Source: CAVTSA01 sp963790575 (GTDB lineage Bacteria; Chloroflexota; Dormibacteria; Dormibacterales; Dormibacteraceae). Taken from it: a stretch of DNA of 64,000 nucleotides. The notes beneath the pieces were generated by a model. It worked only from the letters and a program-made list of their open reading frames with translations. It was not told the origin of the DNA and searched no databases. Position numbers and translations under genes: made by a program. Below are positions 48,533 to 55,286 of this stretch, in pieces (the first letter of the stretch is position 1; the number at the start of each line of letters is the position of its first letter). Location: positions 92,151 to 156,150 of the forward strand of contig CAWBPD010000016.1 of assembly GCA_963790575.1 (NCBI GenBank), read 5' to 3'.

Positions 48533-49306
48533 TCACACCGCCGTCCATCCGCCGTCGACCACGAGCGTCTGCCCGGTCACGTAACTGGACGCGGCGGTCG
48601 CGAGAAAGAGAAGCGGCCCGTCGAGCTCATCCAGCGTGGGGACGCGGCCCAGTAACGTGCGGTCGCAGACGGACCGCGCGAAGCCAGGGTCGGCGAGGAA
48701 GCCGGTCAAGTCGGTCGGGAAGTACCCTGGTGCCAGTGCGTTGACGCGCACGCCGCCGGGGCCCCAGGCCGCGGCCAGGTGGCGGGTCAGGTTGACCAGC
48801 GCGGCCTTCGTGGCGTTGTAGGCGGGCATCGGGTTGCGCGAGGCGACGATGCCGTAGATCGACGCCACGTTGATCACACTGGCTTCTGGCGCGGCGTGGA
48901 GAAGACCTGCGGTCAGGCGGCACACATCCATCACGCTGAGCAGGTTCACCTCGATTACACGCCGCAGGTCGTCCAATGATTGCTGCTCCAGCGGGCCGCC
49001 GTCGCAGATTCCCGCGTTGTTCACCAGCACGTCCAGCCGACCATGCCGGCGCGCGTGTTCCACGATGTGCTGCCGGTGATTCGGGTCCGCGATATCGCCA
49101 CCCACCGTCTCCATCCGGGAGCCGCATTCCCGCGCCAGCTCGTCCAGGCGCTCGGACCGGCGGGCGGTCACGATGACGTGCGCACCGGCCCGGTGGAGTA
49201 CGCGCGCGAATCGCGCCCCGAGCCCGGCTGAGGCGCCCGTCACGAGCGCCACCGAGCCGTCCAACCGCCACCGGGCTCCTGGCCCGGTCTCTTCCAGTTC
49301 GCGCAT
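48533..49306 (-). CDS. Short-chain dehydrogenase/reductase
   Basis: 257 residues, a classical SDR: VALVTGASAGLGARFARVLHRAGAHVIV, VLVNNAGICDG, catalytic Ser in INVASIYGIVASRN, YNATK with Tyr and Lys in place (PAYNATKAALVNLTRHLA), and TGQTLVVDGGWTAV at the end. The cofactor is NAD(P); the Arg-rich region after strand 2 (TARRSERLDELA) favours NADP. Unlike the SDR at 14255, its active site is complete. Monocistronic, convergent to the lactonase-like gene; 57 bases separate it from the rhodanese gene. Confidence 0.92.
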   Translation of the reverse strand: MRELEETGPGARWRLDGSVALVTGASAGLGARFARVLHRAGAHVIVTARRSERLDELARECGSRMETVGGDIADPNHRQHIVEHARRHGRLDVLVNNAGICDGGPLEQQSLDDLRRVIEVNLLSVMDVCRLTAGLLHAAPEASVINVASIYGIVASRNPMPAYNATKAALVNLTRHLAAAWGPGGVRVNALAPGYFPTDLTGFLADPGFARSVCDRTLLGRVPTLDELDGPLLFLATAASSYVTGQTLVVDGGWTAV

Positions 49307-49363
49307 CTGTGCACCTTGGATACGTTGGGTGGTTCCTGTCGCTCGAGTGGTCGCCCTGCTGGT

Positions 49364-50236
49364 TCAACCACGCATCACAGGCGTGTCGGGTAGGCGGCCC
49401 CATTCGGCCCACGACCCGTCGTAGACGCGGACCCCCTCGCGCCCGAGCAGGTACGTCAGAATGAACCAGGCGGTGGCAGCGCGTCCCCCGATGGTGCAGT
49501 AGGTGATCAGTTCGCCCCCACCATCGAGGAGGGCCCGCGAAAAGACGTGGCGCAGCTCGGCTGGAGCGCGAAACGACCCATCGGACTTGTAAAGAGAGCC
49601 GAGGGGCTGGTGGACGGACGACGGCACATGACCGGCGCGACCCCCGGGCTCCATTCCACCAGAGGGCCAGAAGCACTCTCCAAGGTACTCGACGTCTGAG
49701 CGCACATCGACCAGGGTCGAGTCCGGGTCGTTGATGGCGTTCTCCACCGCCGCGCGGTCCGCACGGATCCAACCGTTCTCGCCACGAAGGCGGAAGTCCC
49801 CTGCGGCGGCTTCGCTCCCGACGCTGCTACGAGGACGGCCGGCGGCCAGCCAACCGTCACGTGAGCAATCGAGAATTCGGGCATCGGGGTGCCCGCAGAG
49901 CTTCATTACCCAGAAGCCCAGCGCCGGCGCGTATCCATAGAACACCACTATGGAGTCGGAGTTGATCCCTGTGTTCCGGATGAGCTGTTCAAGCGCAGTG
50001 CTGTCGACGAGGTGATAGTCGGAGTCCTTCAGATCGGAGTAAATGTTCCAGAGCGCGGCGCCGTCGATATGCCAATCGTTGTAGGCAGCCGGGCTGACGT
50101 CGACTTCGATTACACGCACCCGACGGTCCTGGAGGTGCGCTTGCAGCCATTGCGGACTTACGAGCATCCCGTCGTCGCGGCTCGGGCGCTTACTCTCCTG
50201 AGATTCCTCTGACGACGTCCCGATTTGAGCTGCCAT
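49364..50236 (-). CDS. Two-domain sulfurtransferase (rhodanese)
   Basis: 290 residues, starting MAAQIGTSSEESQESKRPSR. The first rhodanese domain (about 25-145: LVSPQWLQAHLQDRRVRVIEVDVSPAAYNDWHIDGA) lacks a cysteine nucleophile; the second (about 155-285: TLVDVRSDVEYLGE, then ITYCTIGGRAATAWFILTYLLGREGVRVYDGSWAEWG) carries the active Cys in the CTIGGRA loop. This is the thiosulfate or 3-mercaptopyruvate sulfurtransferase layout (SseA-like). AAGGAGG with 10 bases spacing decides the start. Nothing indicates a dedicated pathway here; it flanks the IS21 insertion. Confidence 0.9.
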   Translation of the reverse strand: MAAQIGTSSEESQESKRPSRDDGMLVSPQWLQAHLQDRRVRVIEVDVSPAAYNDWHIDGAALWNIYSDLKDSDYHLVDSTALEQLIRNTGINSDSIVVFYGYAPALGFWVMKLCGHPDARILDCSRDGWLAAGRPRSSVGSEAAAGDFRLRGENGWIRADRAAVENAINDPDSTLVDVRSDVEYLGECFWPSGGMEPGGRAGHVPSSVHQPLGSLYKSDGSFRAPAELRHVFSRALLDGGGELITYCTIGGRAATAWFILTYLLGREGVRVYDGSWAEWGRLPDTPVMRG

Positions 50237-50342
50237 TTCGATTGGGCCTCCTTGCTGTGAGTTGTTGAGACCGTTCTAAGGCAGCGTGGTTGCAGCAGCG
50301 TTGCCGCAACCTTGGCGAATCCTTGCGAGGGGTCGGTGGTGC

Positions 50343-50387
50343 TCAAGTCGCCGCGAGCAGCCGTTCGTAGAGTTCGCGAGTGGGCAA
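50343..50387 (-). pseudogene. Detached C-terminal end of the BTAD/SARP regulator
   Basis: Reading leftward from the IS21 left end on the minus strand gives LPTRELYERLLAAT and TGA (stop at 50343-50345). It is the natural end of the BTAD regulator at 52840-53556: removing the IS and one GGCAA target copy joins ...LGVSPSLP to TRELYERLLAAT in frame. The pattern P-x-ELYERLL is normal for the last helix of BTAD domains. Confidence 0.8.
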
Positions 50388-50537
50388 TGTTGGCGATCGC
50401 GAAAATTGAACACGGCTGATCGCGCAATCTGAACAGCCCGGGTAGGGCCGGGGCAGTCAGATCGTTACGTCACGCATGGGAGGACCCCTGCGAGGATGTG
50501 GGTGTCTCAGTCCACGTCTCAGCAGGAGGTCCCAGGC

Positions 50538-51578
50538 GTGAAGTCTGGAGAAGTTGTCATGGAGATCAAGGCCCTACAGGCTCATGGCTGGTCGGTGACC
50601 AGCATCGCCGAGGAGTTCGACCTGGCCCGGGGGACCGTGTATGCGGCGCTGCGCAGTGAGGGGCCGCGGCAGTACGGTCCGCGGAAGCGCCCGATGGCGC
50701 TCAACGAGTCGCAACTCATCCACGTCGAGCGGCGGCTGGTGGTCTGCCCCAACCTGAGGGGTACCGACCTGCACGCCGAGCTCCGTCACGACTACGGGTA
50801 CGAGGGCAGCTACCCGGTCTTGCAGCGTCAGCTACGGCTGCTCCGGCCGGCGGTGGTCAAGGACCCCGAGATCCGCTTCGAGACCGACCCCGGGGTGCAG
50901 ACGCAGGCGGACTGGGCAGTGCTCGGCCCGCGACCGCTGGGGCGCGAGATGGTGGAGCTGAGCGCGCTGGTGACGATCCTGGGCTGCAGCCGGGCGCCGG
51001 CGATCCGCTTCGCCAGTGACCGCACTCGGCCGACCACCTTCGAGAAGCTGGTCCTCTGCCTGGACGATCTGGGTGGGGTGACGCGCGAGATCCTGACCGA
51101 TCGCGACCCCGCCTTCTGCATCGGAGCGACCAGTAACGGAGCCGCCATCCTGGCTCCTGAGTGGGTCGACCTGGCGGGCCTGCTCAATTTGGTCCCCAGG
51201 GCCTGCAAGCCGTACCGGGCGAAAACGAAGGGGAAGGTCGAACGGATGGTCCGGGAACTCAAGGAGGGGTTCTTGGGTTGGCTCTCCGGGCAGCTGCTGC
51301 CGCCCTACCCGACCCTGGCCGACTACGACGCGCTGGTCCAGCGCTGGATCCGCGAGGTGGTGTGCGCCCGCAAGCACCGGACCACCGGGCGGGCGGTGAG
51401 CGAGGCCTGGGCCGACGAGCAGCCACTGCTGCGGCAGATCCCTGAGCGCGTCCGGCTCAGGTACGCCGCCTGCGAGCTGGTCGCGCTGCCGAGCTCGGAG
51501 AACGTCGCCCGGCAACGTGCCCTGGGCGAGGTCGTCCAGCTCCGCGACTTGCACGAGTACGAGGCGGTCGGCCAGTGA
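50538..51578 (+). CDS. istA: IS21-family transposase IstA
   Basis: 346 residues from GTG 50538, with AGGAGG at 50523. An N-terminal HTH (KALQAHGWSVTSIAEEFDLARGTVYAALRSEG) is followed by the DDE/rve catalytic domain: QTQADWAVLGPRPLG (first Asp), TREILTDRDPAF (second Asp) and AKTKGKVERMVRELKEGFL (Glu). A C-terminal YAACELVALPSSENVARQ segment ends it. It cuts and joins the element ends, with IstB as the ATPase helper. It overlaps istB by four bases. The three catalytic residues are intact. Confidence 0.94.
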   Translation: MKSGEVVMEIKALQAHGWSVTSIAEEFDLARGTVYAALRSEGPRQYGPRKRPMALNESQLIHVERRLVVCPNLRGTDLHAELRHDYGYEGSYPVLQRQLRLLRPAVVKDPEIRFETDPGVQTQADWAVLGPRPLGREMVELSALVTILGCSRAPAIRFASDRTRPTTFEKLVLCLDDLGGVTREILTDRDPAFCIGATSNGAAILAPEWVDLAGLLNLVPRACKPYRAKTKGKVERMVRELKEGFLGWLSGQLLPPYPTLADYDALVQRWIREVVCARKHRTTGRAVSEAWADEQPLLRQIPERVRLRYAACELVALPSSENVARQRALGEVVQLRDLHEYEAVGQ

Positions 51579-52347
51579 GCGCCGAGAGCACCAGTTACCA
51601 GCGCCTGCGTGAGCACCTCGCCTACTTGAAACTGACCACCGCCGCCGAACAGCTCCCTGGGGAGCTCGACCGCGCCCTCAAAGAGCAGCTCTCGGCCACC
51701 GAGGTGCTCGAGAGCCTGCTCGCCGCCGAGGTCGCCGAGACGCGCGCCCGCCGCGAGCGCAGCCGGCTGCGCTTCGCCCGCTACCCCCTCATCAAGACCC
51801 TCGCCGAGTTCGACTTCGACTTCCAGCCCCACCTGGACCGCAAACTCATCGCCGAGCTCTCCACGCTGCGCTTCGTCGAGGAGCGGCGCAACGTCATCCT
51901 GCTCGGCCCACCCGGCGTGGGCAAGACTCACCTCGCCATCGCGCTCGGGGTGGCGGTCAGCGGCGCCGGCTTCCAGACCTACTTCACCACCGCCGCCGAG
52001 ATGGTCCACGGTCTCCAGTCCGCCCACCTGGTCGGCAACGCCGAGTACAAGATCCGCACCCTCCTGCGGCCGACCGTCCTGCTCATCGACGAGCTTGGGT
52101 ATCTGCCCATGGACCAGACCTCGGCCAACTGGATCTTCCAGATCGTCAGCCGCCGCTACGAGCGGCAGGGCCCCATCATCCTGACCTCCAACCGAGGCTT
52201 CGCCGACTGGGGCCAAATCTTCAGCGACAGGTGGTGGCGACGGCGATCGTCGATCGTCTGCTCCACAACGCCGTCGTCATCAACATCCGGGGCCGCAGCT
52301 ACCGGATGCGCAACTACCAGGAGGACCCCGGTGACCGCAGCAAGTGA
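51575..52347 (+). pseudogene. istB: IS21-family helper ATPase IstB, frameshifted near the C-terminus
   Basis: The ATPase core is intact: RNVILLGPPGVGKTHLAIALGVAV (Walker A), TVLLIDELGYLPMDQTSANW (Walker B) and IILTSNRGFADWGQIFSD. At 52228 one base is missing (GAC-AGG for GAC-CAG-GTG), so the original ending VVATAIVDRLLHNAVVINI through SYRMRNYQEDPGDRSK and TGA (52345) is now out of frame. The shifted frame instead runs straight into the following zinc-ribbon ORF and would make a 379-aa fusion. IstB normally recruits IstA to the target. Confidence 0.88.
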
Positions 52348-52348
52348 A

Positions 52349-52714
52349 ATGTTCATCGGTAACGATGCGCGTAACGGCTCATTCGGCCCAGGAGGCTTCA
52401 ATCGGATCTGCCCCATATGCCAGGTAGCCTTCCACACCTCCGGCCGCGGCCGGTACTGCTCTGGAACCTGTCGGCAGCGCGCCTTCCGCGCCCGCCGGAC
52501 CGCCGCCACGGTGGACCTCCCCCGCGTCACTCGGGCCCTCAAGCGCCAGGGTCAGATGGTCGCCCACACCGTCTACGAGTGTCCCCAGTGCCAGGCTCAG
52601 TTCGTCGGCCGGCGGCGCTGCCCGGACTGCAACCTGATGTGTCGCAACCTCGGGCTCGGCGGCGAGTGCCCGCACTGCTCAGAGCCCATCCTGATCAGCG
52701 ACCTTCTGCCATGA
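52349..52714 (+). CDS. Zinc-ribbon protein encoded within the IS21 element
   Basis: 121 residues from ATG 52349, one base after the original istB stop. Zinc-binding clusters are RICPICQVAFHTSGRGRYCSGTCRQRAF and YECPQCQAQFVGRRRCPDCNLMC with ECPHCSEP, nine or more Cys in pairs. The first cluster recalls the CxxC...YCS-CRQ pattern of short DNA-binding zinc ribbons. It lies inside the inverted repeats, so it moves with the element. IS21 members normally have only istA and istB; the role of a third protein is unknown, perhaps target or end binding. Confidence 0.75.
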   Translation: MFIGNDARNGSFGPGGFNRICPICQVAFHTSGRGRYCSGTCRQRAFRARRTAATVDLPRVTRALKRQGQMVAHTVYECPQCQAQFVGRRRCPDCNLMCRNLGLGGECPHCSEPILISDLLP

Positions 52715-52839
52715 GTGAGGCACGCCGGACGTACCCGGAAAGGAGGCCGCGCCGCCACCAGTAGCCGGGCTGGCACCCCTCGGTCTATAGTCCCTCCCGG
52801 TCCTCCCCGGATCTGTTCAGTTTTCGTGATCGGATCTGT

Positions 52840-53556
52840 TCAAGATTCGCGAGCGCCCATAGGCAAGCTGGGTGAGACGCCGAGCTCCTCCCTCAGGCAC
52901 TCGCGGAGCTGTCCATACACGTCGATGGCCTCGGCCAGGTTGTCCTGAGCGGCAAGCGCCTGCATGAGATAGCGGTACCCGCTTTCTCTGAGGGGAGCCA
53001 AACCGATGAGCCGGCGTCCCGCCCGGACGACGGCGGCCAGCTCTGTTCCGCCCAGGGCCAACCCGGCTGCTGCGTAGCACTCCAGCGCCCGCAGGCGAAG
53101 CACCGTCAGCTGATGCCGGATCTCATCGATCCAAGGGGCGTCCTCTCCAGGAAGGAAGCCGCGCTCGGCCACGAATAAGGCAGTGAGCGCAGGTGCCCAT
53201 GCCCGCCGCCACTCTTCCTGGGCGATGGAGGACTCGGCTCGATGTATGGCCTCGGTTGCGGCTTCGAGGTCGATCCAGGCGCCGGGCAGGCACAGACGGA
53301 GTGTCGAACGTCCCTCCACCGCGTGGCGGCCGAACACATGCCGCAGCTTGGACAGCAACGGGTTGAGGCGCGCATCGACAACAGTGGGGTCGGGTTCCCG
53401 CCACATGGCCTCAGCGACCTCATCTCGCGGGACCTGGCGGTGGCGGTTGACGACCAGGTAAGTGAACAACAGGCGGCCCTGACGGCCAGGGAGGCGGCCC
53501 TCCACCCGCTCGCCCGCGCACTCGACGGCGAGCGCACCGCAGATCTGGATGCGCAC
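52840..53556 (-). pseudogene. BTAD/SARP-type transcriptional regulator truncated by IS21
   Basis: Starting from GTG 53556 (VRIQICGALAVECAGERVEG): an OmpR-like winged helix (LPGRQGRLLFTYLVVNRHRQVPRDEVAEAMW, LNPLLSKLRHVFG) and a bacterial transcriptional activator domain (LEAATEAIHRAESSIA, RLRALECYAAAGLALGGTELAAVV, YRYLMQALAAQDNLAEAIDVYGQLRECLREELGVSPSLP). The last 12 natural residues were cut off by IS21 and replaced by MGARES. An earlier ATG at 53631 is possible but collides with the divergent DUF1059 gene. Loss of only the terminal helix may leave partial function. SARP proteins activate neighbouring operons. Confidence 0.85.
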
Positions 53557-53629
53557 GGGTTGCAGAGGCTGCAACGTGACCCTACTATCTCCCAAGACGA
53601 CGCCTCGCGCGAGGTAGATGGGAGGCACC

Positions 53630-53788
53630 ATGCCGAAGGTGATTCGATGCGAGTGCGGGTTCGTAGCCCGCGGCGATAGCGATGAGCAGGTGATCGGGTT
53701 GATCCGCGCGCACCTTTCCAGCGAGCATCCAGCGCTCGTCGACACGGTCAGCAACGAGGATCTGGCCAGTTGGATCCAGGCCGAATAG
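53630..53788 (+). CDS. DUF1059 small protein
   Basis: 52 residues beginning MPKVIRCECGFVARGDSDEQVIGLIRAHLSSEHP with a CxCGF motif, the hallmark of DUF1059, a small zinc-ribbon-like protein. GGGAGGCACC gives a strong ribosome site. The gene starts 74 bases from the BTAD regulator's likely start and is divergent, so the regulator may control it. Function unknown. Confidence 0.82.
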   Translation: MPKVIRCECGFVARGDSDEQVIGLIRAHLSSEHPALVDTVSNEDLASWIQAE

Positions 53789-53860
53789 AACAGCCGCCAT
53801 GGCGATGGCTTCGCCCGATAGCCCAAAGCGTGCAGCCGAGGTCGGCGTCCGGAGTCTGCC

Positions 53861-53977
53861 GGTGTAGCGCTTCTGCCCGTCCTGGCCTTCCCAGCTGCGG
53901 TGGCGGAGACGGCCGTCGACATGGACCAACCGCCCCTCCTGTAGATAGGTGGCGGCGGTCTCCGCTTGCCGCGAGGC
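53861..53977 (-). pseudogene. ssb fragment
   Basis: The minus strand reads RQAETAATYLQEGRLVHVDGRLRHRSWEGQDGQKRYT, matching the middle of the intact ssb at 57409-57756 with only a few changes (LQEG for LQKG). Both ends of ssb are missing; the frame runs on into unrelated sequence (GRLRTPTSAARFG). It is bounded on the right by a copied end of the lactonase-like gene. Confidence 0.8.
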
Positions 53978-53983
53978 GACGTT

Positions 53984-54020
53984 GAGAGGTAACGCCCAGC
54001 GCGTCTACCGGATGCCCTGA
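53984..54020 (+). repeat. Copy of the 3' end of the amidohydrolase-2 gene
   Basis: The 37 bases read (G)NAQRVYRMP and TGA, the same as the end of the gene at 47620-48453 (GNARRVYRMP, TGA). The two DNA segments are nearly identical (for example GCGTCTACCGGATGCCCTGA in both). It abuts the ssb fragment and so looks like debris of a past rearrangement. Confidence 0.6.
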
Positions 54021-54070
54021 CCGGCAGCGCGCGTCCTCAAGCCCGCGGCGGCCTCCGCCACCGGTTGCGC

Positions 54071-54685
54071 TCAGGTGTTCTCGACGGTCGCCAGGATCAT
54101 TGCCCGGCCGGCCCACGTCAGCCGCTGAACCGCCTCGTCGAACGTCACTCCACATATGTCTTTGAGGACCACGAGGGGTTCGATGCCTGCCACGACCGCC
54201 AACCCGTCTGCGAGTTGTCGATACGCTCCAGCCTCGGTTTCCGCCCGGAGAGGTGCAAGAAGCCCCTCGAGGATTGGGACCCGCCGAGCTTCGCGGACGA
54301 CCGCCGAGCCGGCCTCGCCCTTCCCATTGGCCTCCAGCCAGCGGTCCTGCTGAGTGCGGAGCATCGACCTGTAGATCGCCTCGTTTCGGCGATACAGGTC
54401 GAAGAAGATCGGGCAAAACGCCTCCCACCTCCGAACCATGTCATCTCCGCATTGGGCCCAGGCAACCTCGAGGGCTTCCTCCACCCTGCTCTTCTCGGCG
54501 AGTTCCAGTGCCGCTTCTTCGAGGAGGACCTGTTGAGTCGGGAAGTAGTTGTAGGCGGTGGCTCTGGATACCTCCGCGACGTCCGCCACCTCGGCCACCG
54601 TGGGCTGGCGTCCGGCACGGAGCAGGTCCACGGCGGCGGCGACGATGGCGCGACGCGTGCGCCGCTTCTGGTTTTCTCGACTCAT
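54071..54685 (-). CDS. TetR family transcriptional regulator
   Basis: 204 residues. The N-terminal HTH is SRENQKRRTRRAIVAAAVDLLRAGRQPTVAEVADVAEVSRATAYNYFPTQQVLLEEAALE, with recognition helix VSRATAYNYF. The remaining helices form the ligand-binding domain (YRRNEAIYRSMLRTQQDRWLEAN, LADGLAVVAGIEPLVVLKDICGV). The ligand is unknown. It is divergent from the cupin gene whose promoter starts four bases from its ATG, so it probably represses the cupin gene and itself. Confidence 0.9.
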   Translation of the reverse strand: MSRENQKRRTRRAIVAAAVDLLRAGRQPTVAEVADVAEVSRATAYNYFPTQQVLLEEAALELAEKSRVEEALEVAWAQCGDDMVRRWEAFCPIFFDLYRRNEAIYRSMLRTQQDRWLEANGKGEAGSAVVREARRVPILEGLLAPLRAETEAGAYRQLADGLAVVAGIEPLVVLKDICGVTFDEAVQRLTWAGRAMILATVENT

Positions 54686-54688
54686 GTC

Positions 54689-54717
54689 TTGACGTTGGAA
54701 TGAAGTCTAGTTATCAT
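54689..54717 (+). promoter_or_regulatory. Promoter of the cupin gene
   Basis: TTGACG (54689-54694) and TATCAT (54712-54717) are separated by 17 bases, a close match to a housekeeping promoter. The region between the divergent tetR and cupin genes is only ~85-105 bases, so a TetR operator within or just beyond this promoter would be expected. Confidence 0.7.
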
Positions 54718-54791
54718 GGTGCAGTCCGATTATAAGCCCGGCGTCGAGTGGTCCGGGCAGAGGCGACGAGATGCGCCAGGAGGTGCTCGCG

Positions 54792-55286
54792 ATGGAACAA
54801 GTGCGTGGGAGTGATCCAGCCTTCGTCGGACCGATTCCCAGGCGCGGCAGCACGTATTGGACTCTCGGGCTCCTGATGGAGGTCAAGATTTGGGGCCAGG
54901 ACACCGGTGGCCGGCTTTCGGTGTGCGAGTTCCTGTGCCCGCCGGGATACGCGACCCCGCTCCACCTTCACCACCGGGAGGACGAGACCTGGTGGGTCAT
55001 CGAGGGTCGTGTCCGTTTCCGCTGCGGTGACCAAGATCTCGTCGCCGAGCCCGGTGCTTGCCTCTATCTCCCTCTTGGAGTCCCACACGGGTGGAAAGTC
55101 ATCGGTTCAGAGAATGCTCGGCTGCTGCACGTTTCCGTCCCGGCGGGCGCGGAGGAGTTCCACATCGAGATGGGAGAGCCAACCACGGAACGGACGCTGC
55201 CCCCGCCTACGCCGGTAGACCTGGGGCGCGCCGCGGAGATCGGCGCCAAGCACGGCATAGAGCTCGTCGGACCGCCAATCGACTAG
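54792..55286 (+). CDS. Cupin-domain protein
   Basis: 164 residues from ATG 54792; AGGAGGTG seven bases upstream decides against ATG 54771. Cupin motif 1 is PGYATPLHLHHREDETWWVIEGRVRFRCGD (His-His-Glu) and motif 2 GACLYLPLGVPHGWKVIG with the His metal ligand, so a metal site is present. The C-terminal part (PPPTPVDLGRAAEIGAKHGIELVGPP) resembles quercetin dioxygenase-like single-cupin proteins. Substrate unknown. Controlled probably by the divergent TetR gene. Its stop codon TAG sits in the bases at the left border of the IS1634-type element. Confidence 0.86.
   Translation: MEQVRGSDPAFVGPIPRRGSTYWTLGLLMEVKIWGQDTGGRLSVCEFLCPPGYATPLHLHHREDETWWVIEGRVRFRCGDQDLVAEPGACLYLPLGVPHGWKVIGSENARLLHVSVPAGAEEFHIEMGEPTTERTLPPPTPVDLGRAAEIGAKHGIELVGPPID

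Larger units (their letters stand above)
50388..52861. mobile_element. IS21-family insertion sequence, 2474 bp
   Basis: Left end TGTTGGCGATCGCG (50388) and right end, read inward on the minus strand, TATGGGCGCTCGCG (52861) share an imperfect 25-bp inverted repeat ending in TTGAACA on both sides. A second copy of the CTGAACA subrepeat follows further in, as in IS21 ends. The 5-bp target duplication GGCAA is seen at 50383-50387 and 52862-52866. The element carries istA, a frameshifted istB and a zinc-ribbon ORF, and splits a BTAD/SARP regulator gene. Confidence 0.9.
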
